A stretch of 64,000 bases of DNA from DATFQE01 sp963733845. Lineage in GTDB: Bacteria > Actinomycetota > Thermoleophilia > Gaiellales > Gaiellaceae. The stretch is taken from positions 744,001-808,000 of the forward strand of contig CAVTEM010000007.1 in NCBI GenBank assembly GCA_963733845.1. The letters run 5' to 3'. Below, piece by piece: positions 52,834-59,821 of this stretch. Both the position numbers and the translations under genes were made by a program. How positions within the stretch are numbered: the first letter of the stretch is position 1; each line of letters begins with the position of its first letter. The notes under the pieces were generated by a model. The model was given only the letters and a program-made list of their open reading frames with translations. It made no database searches and was not told the DNA's origin.

Positions 52834-54494
52834 CCAGGAAGCTCCTCCCACTCGTCGCAGTTCTCGCTCTCGCGCTGCCGGGCCCGGCCGCCGCAGCACG
52901 TTTCGCCGTCGGCCTCGAGCCGGGTGCCACGCGCGCGGAGGTCGCACGTGACCTGCGCGAAGTCACCGGAGGGAGCACGCGGACGCTCGCACCGTTCGGG
53001 CTCGTCCTGGACGCGCGCTCCTCCGCAGGCGCGGCGGCGGTTCCCGGGGTGCGCTACGTGGAGCGCCTCGACTCCGCCGACCGGCGGATCGCTTTCGTCC
53101 CGACCGACCCGCTCTACGCGAAGCAGTGGTACCTGCCGCAGATCCGGGCGTTCGACTCCTGGCCCGTCCTCCCGGGGCCGTTCAACCCGCGTGTACGCGT
53201 AGCCGTGATCGACTCCGGAATCGACGCCACGCATCCGGACCTCATGCCGCGCATCGAGTCTGGGAAGAGCTTCGTCGGAGGCTCGTGGAGGAAGGACATC
53301 CACGGCCACGGCACCTTCGTCGCCGGGATCATCGCGGCTGAGACGGGCAACGCGGAAGGCATTTCCGGGATCGGTCTCGGCACGGATCTCCTGATCGCCA
53401 AGGTCGTCCGCGACGACGGCACCATCTCGCTCGAGGCCGAGGCCGAGGCGATCCGCTGGGCCGTGGAGCAGGGCGCTCAGGTGATCAACCTGAGCTTCGG
53501 CGGCCTCCGCGACCCGCGCCACCCGAAGCGCGACACCTACTCCCGCCTCGAGGCCGAGGCGATCGAGTGGGCGGTCCGGCACGGCGTCGTCGTCGTGGCC
53601 GCAGTCGGCAACGGCGACCAGGCGCCGAGCATGCCCTGGCGCTACGCGAGCTACCCCGCCGCGCTTCCGCACGTGCTCGGCGTCAGCGCGCTCGCCCGTG
53701 ACGGCTCGGTGCCGGCGTTCTCCAACCGCGACGCGCGCTTCAACGACATCGCCGCACCGGGGGTGGAGATCTTCTCGGCGATCCCGCGCTCGCTCACCTC
53801 GCAGCGCAGCACCTGTCTGCTGCAGGGGTACTCGGACTGCGGCCCGGCCGAGTTCAAGAAGGCGGAGGGGACCTCCTTCGCCGCACCGCAGGTGTCCGCG
53901 GCCGCAGCCCAGCTGATCAGCATGTCGCAGCAGCTCGGCGTCGAGCCGAGTCTCGCGCCCGAGCAGATCGCCAGCCTGCTCACGCGGTCGGCGCAGGACG
54001 TCACGGCCCTGACCGGCTGCAAGCGCTGCCAGTACGACCGCGATCGGCTCAGCGGCTGGGGCCGGCTCGACGTGACCGCAGCGATCGACGCTCTCCGCGC
54101 CGGCGAGTACGGGGCCCTCGACGCCTACGAGCCGAACGACGACGCCGGGGCACGCGCGTGGCCGCTCGGCGTCGGCCGCAGCCACGTCCTCGCTTCGCTC
54201 GACTACTGGGAGGACCGTGTGGACGTCTACCGCGTCGAGCTCCGACGCGGCGAGGGTCTACGGGCGAGCGTGCGTGGGCCTGCGGGGACCGACACGAACC
54301 TGATGCTCTGGAAGCCTGGCCTTCGCCGCCTCGGCGGGCCTGCGAGCCGCCGGCTGATGGCGGCGCGCTCCGCGAGTCCCGGTGCGGTCGAGTCAGTGAG
54401 CTACCGCGCCCCCGCCGCCGGCTGGTACTTCGTCCAGGTCTCGATCCGTGAGGGCGGCTCCGGCGCGTACTCGCTCCGGCTCGTCCGCAGTTGA
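52830..54494 (+). CDS. secreted subtilisin-like serine protease (S8)
   Basis: 554 residues. Signal peptide (KLLPLVAVLALALPGPAAA), inhibitor-like propeptide, then the S8 triad: Asp in VAVIDSGIDATHPDL, His in DIHGHGTFVAGIIA, Ser in EGTSFAAPQVSAAAAQL. The C-terminus is a beta-sandwich pre-peptidase-type domain (GWYFVQVSIREGGSGAYSL). GTG 52830 overlaps the corrected SpoIID stop by 4 bp, so the two wall-active secreted proteins are coupled. The same-frame run-through from SpoIID is an artefact of the shift. Confidence 0.92.
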   Translation: MTRKLLPLVAVLALALPGPAAAARFAVGLEPGATRAEVARDLREVTGGSTRTLAPFGLVLDARSSAGAAAVPGVRYVERLDSADRRIAFVPTDPLYAKQWYLPQIRAFDSWPVLPGPFNPRVRVAVIDSGIDATHPDLMPRIESGKSFVGGSWRKDIHGHGTFVAGIIAAETGNAEGISGIGLGTDLLIAKVVRDDGTISLEAEAEAIRWAVEQGAQVINLSFGGLRDPRHPKRDTYSRLEAEAIEWAVRHGVVVVAAVGNGDQAPSMPWRYASYPAALPHVLGVSALARDGSVPAFSNRDARFNDIAAPGVEIFSAIPRSLTSQRSTCLLQGYSDCGPAEFKKAEGTSFAAPQVSAAAAQLISMSQQLGVEPSLAPEQIASLLTRSAQDVTALTGCKRCQYDRDRLSGWGRLDVTAAIDALRAGEYGALDAYEPNDDAGARAWPLGVGRSHVLASLDYWEDRVDVYRVELRRGEGLRASVRGPAGTDTNLMLWKPGLRRLGGPASRRLMAARSASPGAVESVSYRAPAAGWYFVQVSIREGGSGAYSLRLVRS

Positions 54495-55130
54495 GCCGAG
54501 TAGCTCCTCGTCGGGCACCTCTCGGATCTGGCGCGCGGGGTTGCCGACCACGAGCGCGCGCGGTGGCACGTCCCTGAGCACGACGGCGCCCGCGCCCACG
54601 AATGCCTCCTCGCCCACCTCGATCCCGGGCAGGAGCACGGCGCCGCCGCCCACGCGGGCGCCCCTTCTGATCGTCGGGCCCTTGCGGAGGGCGTGCCGCT
54701 TCTCGGTGCGGCCCATGAAGTTGTCGTTCGTCGTCACGACGCAGGGGGCGATGAAGACGTCCTCCTCGAGCGTCGAGTACGCGGTCACGTACGCGTCGGC
54801 CTGGATCTTCGTCCGCGACCCGATCGTCGTGTCGTTCTCGACCAGCGAGCCACGGCCCACTACGACGTCGTCCCCGAGCTCACAGCGCTCGCGCACGCAC
54901 GACTGGTCGCCGACGATGCAGTTCGCGCCGATCCTCGTGCCGGCGAAGACGACGGCGCCGGCCGACACGATCGTGCCCGCCCCGAGCTCGAGCGGCGGCA
55001 GCGGTTCCCTGCTCGCCGTGGAGCGCGGCGACAGCGCCGGCTGCTTGCCCACGACGGCGTGGTCTCCGATCACGACGCCCTCGCCGAGCACCGTCCCCGG
55101 GTACACGACTGCGCTCGGCGCGACCGTCAC
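54393..55130 (-). CDS. left-handed beta-helix (hexapeptide) acyltransferase, WlbB/WbpD-like
   Basis: About 245 residues. Hexapeptide turns run from VAPSAVVYPGTVLGEGV to GGGAVLLPGIEVGEEAFVGAG, ending with ALVVGNPARQIREV; VTTNDNFMGR is typical of WbpD-type N-acetyltransferases on 3-amino sugars. GTG 55130 overlaps the dehydrogenase stop by 4 bp. The last about 34 codons overlap the convergent S8 gene and lack family similarity; the true end may be nearer 54490. Confidence 0.85.
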   Translation of the reverse strand: MTVAPSAVVYPGTVLGEGVVIGDHAVVGKQPALSPRSTASREPLPPLELGAGTIVSAGAVVFAGTRIGANCIVGDQSCVRERCELGDDVVVGRGSLVENDTTIGSRTKIQADAYVTAYSTLEEDVFIAPCVVTTNDNFMGRTEKRHALRKGPTIRRGARVGGGAVLLPGIEVGEEAFVGAGAVVLRDVPPRALVVGNPARQIREVPDEELLGSTADEPERVRAGAALTDRDLDEVPAGGGGAVAH

Positions 55131-56107
55131 GCGGGCGTCTGGATCAGCGAGCTCTGCAGCTGCTCGAGCGCGCGCACGACGACCGCTCCATCCCGGGCGG
55201 CCGCGAGCGGGTCGCCTGTGCCCTGCACGAGGTCGAGGAAGTGCTGCACCTCGAGCCGGAGCGGCTCGTCGTTCGGGATCTTCGGGCAGTAGATGTCGCC
55301 CGTGCGGGTGCGCCACTCGCCGTAGCTCTCGGGCGGGCGCTCGGTCGCCTTGTCGTACACCGTGATCTTGCGCTCGAGCTCCATGTCGTCGAAGACGACC
55401 ATGCGCTTCGTGCCAACCACCGTCATCTCGCGCTTCTTGTGCGGGTCGAGCCAGGAGAGGTGCATGTGCGCGACCTTGCCGGACGGGAAGCGCAGGTAGC
55501 AGAAGACCACGTCCTCGACCTCGCCGAGGAAGCTCTCGCCGCGGGCCCAGCACTCGGTCGGCTCCTCGCCGACGAGGTGGAGGATCACGGAGAGGTCGTG
55601 AGCGCCCAGGCTGGAGAGGGCGTTCTCCTCGCGGCGAATCTTCCCGAAGTTCTGGCGGTTGCCGTAGAGGTAGAGCACGTCGCCGAGCTCGCCGCCCTCG
55701 ACGAGCTCCTTCAGCTTGCGCACGCCCGGGTGGTAGAGGAGCAGGTGACCCGGCATCAGCACCAGCTCGCGCTCCTCCGCGAGCGCGACGAGCTCCTCGG
55801 CCTCGCCTGCCTGCACCGCCATCGGCTTCTCCACGAAGACGTGCTTGCCGGCCAGGAGAGCCCGGCGGGCGAGGTCGAAATGCGTGACGACCGGCGTGGC
55901 CACGACGACGGCCTCGAGCTCGGGGTCGGCGAGCAGCTCGTCGAAGTCGGCGGTCATGCGCGTCCGGGGGTAGCGCGGCTCGAAGCGGGCACGATTCTCG
56001 TCCGAGAGGTCGCAGAGCCACGTGAGCTCTGCGAGCTCGTCGAAGTTCCGCGCCAGGTTCGGGCCCCAGTAGCCGAGCCCCGCCTGTCCGATCCGGATCT
56101 TGCTCAC
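55127..56107 (-). CDS. Gfo/Idh/MocA-family sugar-nucleotide dehydrogenase, WlbA/WbpB-like
   Basis: 326 residues. Rossmann motif QAGLGYWGPNLARNF, VVVATPVVTHFDLARRAL, EKPMAVQAGEAEEL and GNRQNFGKIRREENALSSLGAHD (split across the active-site lysine/histidine region) resemble UDP-GlcNAcA 3-dehydrogenases. Between a UDP-GlcNAc 2-epimerase and an acetyltransferase gene with 4-bp overlaps at both ends. Likely oxidises a UDP-sugar at C3 for later amination. Confidence 0.85.
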   Translation of the reverse strand: MSKIRIGQAGLGYWGPNLARNFDELAELTWLCDLSDENRARFEPRYPRTRMTADFDELLADPELEAVVVATPVVTHFDLARRALLAGKHVFVEKPMAVQAGEAEELVALAEERELVLMPGHLLLYHPGVRKLKELVEGGELGDVLYLYGNRQNFGKIRREENALSSLGAHDLSVILHLVGEEPTECWARGESFLGEVEDVVFCYLRFPSGKVAHMHLSWLDPHKKREMTVVGTKRMVVFDDMELERKITVYDKATERPPESYGEWRTRTGDIYCPKIPNDEPLRLEVQHFLDLVQGTGDPLAAARDGAVVVRALEQLQSSLIQTPA

Positions 56108-57153
56108 GGCGAGAGGGTAACGAGCAGGTCAGCGATCCGGTCAGAGGCCCGTCCGTCGCCGTACAGCGGCGGTGCGTCGGCGGGCATCCGCGCCTCTGCG
56201 ACGGCGGAGACGATCCGGTCGGGGTCGTCGTCCACGAGCGTGTTCGCGCCGAGCTCGACCGTGTCCACCCACTCGGTGCTCGGCCGCATCGTCACGCACG
56301 GGATGCCGTACCAGTAGGCCTCCTTCTGCAGTCCGCCGGAGTCGGTCAGGATCACCCGCGCCTGCGAGGCGAGCGCCGCGAAGTCGAGGTAGCCGAGCGG
56401 GTCGATGACGCGGACGTGGGGAGCAAGTAACAGTCTGTTACTTGCCAGGGCCGCCCGGGTGCGCGGGTGTGCGGGGAAGAGGACCTGCTCCGGGAGGCGG
56501 CTGAGGCCGTCGGCGATGCGGGCGAGGCGGTCGGGGCGCACGTTCGCCTCGCGGTGGACCGTCGCCACGAGGTAGCCCCCCGGCTCGACGCCGAGCTCGT
56601 CCAGGATCCGCGAGCGCTCGCGGGCGATCGGGGCCAGCTGCGCGTTGGCGTCGGCCATCACGTCCCCGACGACCTCCCGCCGTCCGGACACGCCCTCGCC
56701 GGCCAGGATGCGGCTCGAGCGCTCGTCGGGGGTGAACAGGAGCTGTGCGAGCCGGTCGACCTCGATTCGGTTCAGTTCCTCGGGCATCGACAGGTCGCCG
56801 CTCCGCAGCCCCGCCTCGACGTGGGCGAGCGGCACGGCCGCCTCGGCGGCGGCGACCGCGCCGGCGAGGGTCGAGTTGGTGTCGCCGTAGACCAGCACCC
56901 AGTCGGGGCGCTCGGCGCGGACGATCTCGCCGATGCGCGGCTTCATCGCCTCGACGTCGGACGTGCGCAGTCCCAGGGCGTGCGCGGGCTCGGCGAGGTC
57001 GAGCTCCTCGAAGAAGACCTGCGAAAGCTCTCGGTCGTAGTGCTGCCCGGTGTGCACGACGACCTCCTCGATCCCACGCGCGCGAAGCGCCACGGACAGC
57101 GGCGCCGACTTGACGAACTGCGGCCTGTTTCCGACGACGGAAAGCACCCTCAA
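56104..57153 (-). CDS. wecB: non-hydrolysing UDP-N-acetylglucosamine 2-epimerase
   Basis: 349 residues. GNRPQFVKSAPL, VHTGQHYDRELS, VYGDTNSTLAGA, HVEAGLRSGD, PEELNRIEVD and TDSGGLQKEAYW are the family signatures. Interconverts UDP-GlcNAc and UDP-ManNAc, or a related 3-acetamido uronate as in WbpI. TTG 57153 lies 9 nt after TAGTGT; GTG 57147 is an alternative. First gene of the operon. It contains a 23-bp perfect palindrome with rare codons (56423-56445). Confidence 0.9.
   Translation of the reverse strand: MRVLSVVGNRPQFVKSAPLSVALRARGIEEVVVHTGQHYDRELSQVFFEELDLAEPAHALGLRTSDVEAMKPRIGEIVRAERPDWVLVYGDTNSTLAGAVAAAEAAVPLAHVEAGLRSGDLSMPEELNRIEVDRLAQLLFTPDERSSRILAGEGVSGRREVVGDVMADANAQLAPIARERSRILDELGVEPGGYLVATVHREANVRPDRLARIADGLSRLPEQVLFPAHPRTRAALASNRLLLAPHVRVIDPLGYLDFAALASQARVILTDSGGLQKEAYWYGIPCVTMRPSTEWVDTVELGANTLVDDDPDRIVSAVAEARMPADAPPLYGDGRASDRIADLLVTLSP
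56423..56445. repeat. 23-bp perfect palindrome inside wecB
   Basis: Arms GCAAGTAACAG and CTGTTACTTGC flank one central base. It encodes ASNRLLLA on the minus strand using AGT, AAC, AGA, TTA and CTT, several of them rare in this GC-rich context. Confidence 0.85.
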
Positions 57154-57161
57154 GGCCGGGC

Positions 57162-57168
57162 TACACTA
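57162..57168. promoter_or_regulatory. bidirectional -10 element TACACTA between wecB and tRNA-Lys
   Basis: TACACT on the plus strand is 12 nt from the tRNA 5' end; TAGTGT on the minus strand is 9 nt from the wecB TTG. The layout matches the birA/fabZ element. Confidence 0.55.
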
Positions 57169-57179
57169 CGCACCCGCGC

Positions 57180-57252
57180 GGGCCGTTAGCTCAGCTGGTA
57201 GAGCAGGGGACTCTTAATCCCAAGGTCGCAGGTTCGATCCCTGCACGGCCCA
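57180..57252 (+). tRNA. tRNA-Lys (anticodon CTT)
   Basis: 73-nt cloverleaf: acceptor GGGCCGT pairs with ACGGCCC, D-arm GCTCAGCTGGTAGAGC, anticodon loop CTCTTAA with CTT, T-arm GCAGGTTCGATCCCTGC, discriminator A. The CCA end is not encoded. Reads AAG codons. Confidence 0.97.
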
Positions 57253-57275
57253 TCTTCGGAGTCCCTGGAAAGCGT

Positions 57276-57310
57276 TGCGGGGACAGCGCGCTGCTCCTGC
57301 TGCCCCCGCA
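57276..57310 (+). terminator. hairpin terminator after tRNA-Lys
   Basis: TGCGGGG and CAGC pair with GCTG and CCCCGCA around an 11-nt loop, with one mismatch. A weak T-run follows. It lies 24 nt after the tRNA. Confidence 0.5.
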
Positions 57311-57326
57311 GGCCGAACGGGTCGTT

Positions 57327-57815
57327 TCAGCCGATCGCTTCGAGCGCGTCGCAGAACACGGCGTCGCCCTGCTCGAAGATGTCGTGCGGGCCGTGGACCA
57401 CCACGCCGCCCGGCGAGAAGACGATCTTGCCGACGTCGTGGAACAGCACTCCGAGACCGGGGTAGGTCTGCTTGAAGACCTGGCCCAGGTTCGACTCGGT
57501 GTCAGTCGCGTAGTCGTACTTGACCGTGAAGCTCCCCGTCCCCGTCATCGAGACGGACGGGTCGTCGGAGCGCCAGTTCGTCTCCACCCGCTTGATGTGC
57601 ACGATGTCCGCGACCGGCTTCCCGGCCTTGTCGAACGTCGTCATCCCGGAGACCTCGATCGACCCTTCCCAGACGTCGTTGAACCCGCCGCACGAGGAGG
57701 AGCCGGAGTACGTGAACGAGTCGGTGAACCGTTCGGGCGGTTTCGCGGAGGCCGTACCGGCGAGCAACAGCGAAACGCCGCAGGCCGCTGCGGCTAACGC
57801 GAGGAGTCCCTTCAT
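57327..57815 (-). CDS. hypothetical secreted protein
   Basis: 162 residues with a signal peptide (KGLLALAAAACGVSLLLAG) and a short beta-rich mature part; a disulfide is possible between Cys in SSSCGGFND and the C-terminal VFCDALEAIG. Not recognised as a family. AGGAAGG before ATG 57815 gives a strong SD. It stands alone, convergent with the tRNA and divergent from the PAS gene. Confidence 0.75.
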   Translation of the reverse strand: MKGLLALAAAACGVSLLLAGTASAKPPERFTDSFTYSGSSSCGGFNDVWEGSIEVSGMTTFDKAGKPVADIVHIKRVETNWRSDDPSVSMTGTGSFTVKYDYATDTESNLGQVFKQTYPGLGVLFHDVGKIVFSPGGVVVHGPHDIFEQGDAVFCDALEAIG

Positions 57816-58147
57816 GCCTTCCTCTTTTCTCCCCCCGAAGTGCCTACAGACCTAGCACGATCTCGGGTGGCTGACAACCGGGACGGTCAGGCGGCGAGGC
57901 GATCGTCGAGGACGGATTCGACGAGTCCTGCTCGTCGCTCGGGCCGCGGCGGTCTTCGTTTTCCCGCTGAGCTGTGCTAAAAACGCACCTGCTTGGAGGG
58001 GGGAACTGCGGCAAGGCGAGTGGGGCGGCCGATGAGCATGCGCTCACACGGGTTGCCGTTGCTCGGAATCGGCACGACAATCCGAGCAGCCGACGTCGCC
58101 GTCGGTCCAACGACTCGGCATCGACCGAGGGATCAGGAGGGACGTTC
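57816..58147 (+). promoter_or_regulatory. 332-bp leader/promoter region of the PAS cascade with a structured segment
   Basis: No gene found. Near 57969 TGTGCTAAAA resembles an extended -10. Then 57975-58070 can fold: CGGCAA (58011 region) pairs with TTGCCG (58052 region) around GAGTG/CACAC and a GAGC-ATGC-GCTC hairpin. Features partly resemble a c-di-GMP-I aptamer (GGCAAGGC, CGGGTTGCCG), but the match is incomplete. Short dyads CTGAC/GTCAG and CGTCGA/TCGACG lie further upstream. AGGAGGG precedes ATG 58148. Confidence 0.35.
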
Positions 58148-59821
58148 ATGGCTAAACCCGTAGACGAGGGAACGGCCGTGCAGCCGCGCGTCAACGGAGG
58201 CGCTGAACCCGCCACCGCGACCGACGGCGCGCTCGCCGCCGACATCATCATCGCCAACGCTCCCGACCCGGTGTTCGTGAGTGATCTGGAGGGGAAGATC
58301 CTCCAGGCCAACGACGCCGTCTCGGAGCTGCTCGGGTTCCGCCGCGACGAGGTGGTCGAGCAGTCTCTGTCGCGCTTCATCTCGGAGGAGGAGACGCGCG
58401 AGTTCACGGCGGCGTTGAAGGAGGTCGTCGAGCACGGCGTGTCGCGCAACGCGGTACTCAACCCGCGCAGCGCGACCGGCGAGGTGATCCCCACGTCGCT
58501 CAACGCCTCGGCGCTCCGCGATTCGGAGGGGAACACGATCGGCGCGATCGGCGTGCTGCGCGACATGCGCGAGCTGGACAAGGCGCGTGCGTACGCGGAG
58601 AGCCTGATCGAGAACGCGCCCGACCCGGTGTTCGTCACCGACCTCGAGGGCAAGATCCTCCAGACCAACGACGCGGTGTCCGCGCTGCTCGGGTTCCGCC
58701 GCGACGAGGTGGTCGAGCAGTCGCTCTCGCGCTTCATCTCGGAGGAGGAGACGCGCGAGTTCACGGCGGCGTTGAAGGAGGTCGTCGAACGAGGCGTGAC
58801 CCGCGACGCGGTGCTCAACCCCAGGGCGGCGACGGGCGAGATGATCCCGACCTCGCTGAACGCCTCCGCCCTGCGCGACTCCGAGGGCAGGGTGATCGGC
58901 GCGATCGGCGTGCTGCGCGACATGCGCGAGCTGGACAAGGCGCGTGCGTACGCGGAGAGCCTGATCAAGAACGCGCCTGACCCCGTGTTCGTCTCCGACC
59001 TGGAAGGCAAGATCATCGAGGCGAACGACGCGGTCTCGGAGCTCTTGGGCTTCCGCCGCGACGAGGTGCTCGAGCAGTCGCTGTCGCAGTTCATCTCCGA
59101 GGAGGAGACCCGGGAGTTCACCGCTGCCCTGCGCGAGGTGGTCGAGCGCGGCGTCACCCGCAACGCACGCCTCAACCCGCGGGCGGCGACGGGCGAGGTG
59201 ATCCCGACCACGCTGAACGCCTCCGCGCTGAGCGACTCGGAGGGGAACGTGATCGGCGCGATCGGCGTGCTGCGCGACATGCGCGAGCTGGACAAGGCGC
59301 TCTCGTACTCGCAGAGCCTGATCGAGAACGCGCCCGACCCGGTGTTCGTGAGCGACCTGGAGGGAAAGATCCTGCAGGCGAACGACGCGGTCTCGGAGCT
59401 CTTGGGCTTCCGCCGCGACGAGGTGGTCGAGCAGTCGCTCTCGCGCTTCATCTCGGAGGAGGAGACGCGCGAGTTCACGGCCGCCCTGCGCGAGGTGGTG
59501 GCCCGTGGCGTGACCCGTAACGCACGCCTGAATCCGCGTAGCGCGACCGGCGAGGTGATCCCGACCACGCTGAACGCCTCGGCGCTCCGCGACCCCGAGG
59601 GCAACGCGATCGGCGCGATCGGGATCCTCCGCGACATGCGCGCCTACGAGCAGGTCGTGCGCGACCTCGAGGAGTCCAAGACGGAGCTCCAGGAGAAGAT
59701 TCTCGACCTGGAGAAGTTCGAGGAGGTCGTCGTCGGCCGCGAGCTGAAGATGATCGCCCTCGAGAAAGAGCTCGAGAGCTTGCGGCAGGAGCTCGCCTCG
59801 TTGCGGCCGCAGACCGAATGA
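58148..59821 (+). CDS. PAS-array sensor protein with four tandem PAS domains and C-terminal coiled coil
   Basis: 557 residues: a 35-residue acidic lead, four PAS domains of exactly 119 residues each (NAPDPVFVSDLEGKILQAND, FRRDEVVEQSLSRFISEEE, IGAIGVLRDMRELDKA) and a coiled coil from about 500 (RDLEESKTELQEKILDLEKFEE). No kinase, cyclase or effector domain, signal peptide or membrane segment. It overlaps the next histidine kinase gene by 4 bp and probably senses a small ligand or redox state for it in trans. The SD sequence fixes ATG 58148. Confidence 0.88.
   Translation: MAKPVDEGTAVQPRVNGGAEPATATDGALAADIIIANAPDPVFVSDLEGKILQANDAVSELLGFRRDEVVEQSLSRFISEEETREFTAALKEVVEHGVSRNAVLNPRSATGEVIPTSLNASALRDSEGNTIGAIGVLRDMRELDKARAYAESLIENAPDPVFVTDLEGKILQTNDAVSALLGFRRDEVVEQSLSRFISEEETREFTAALKEVVERGVTRDAVLNPRAATGEMIPTSLNASALRDSEGRVIGAIGVLRDMRELDKARAYAESLIKNAPDPVFVSDLEGKIIEANDAVSELLGFRRDEVLEQSLSQFISEEETREFTAALREVVERGVTRNARLNPRAATGEVIPTTLNASALSDSEGNVIGAIGVLRDMRELDKALSYSQSLIENAPDPVFVSDLEGKILQANDAVSELLGFRRDEVVEQSLSRFISEEETREFTAALREVVARGVTRNARLNPRSATGEVIPTTLNASALRDPEGNAIGAIGILRDMRAYEQVVRDLEESKTELQEKILDLEKFEEVVVGRELKMIALEKELESLRQELASLRPQTE
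58256..59683 (+). repeat. four tandem 357-bp repeats encoding PAS domains
   Basis: Unit starts are at 58256, 58613, 58970 and 59327, an exact 357-bp period. Units stay highly similar at the DNA level, including long runs around the FRRDEVVEQS and FISEEETREFTAAL segments, which points to recent duplication or gene conversion. The fourth unit diverges at its 3' end where the coiled coil begins. Confidence 0.9.

Noticed and set aside
51417..54494. SpoIID-S8 protease as one fused protein
   Set aside because: The SpoIID domain ends in a different frame with its own stop (52831-52833), and the S8 part opens with a signal peptide at GTG 52830. The common frame results from one extra base near 52660.
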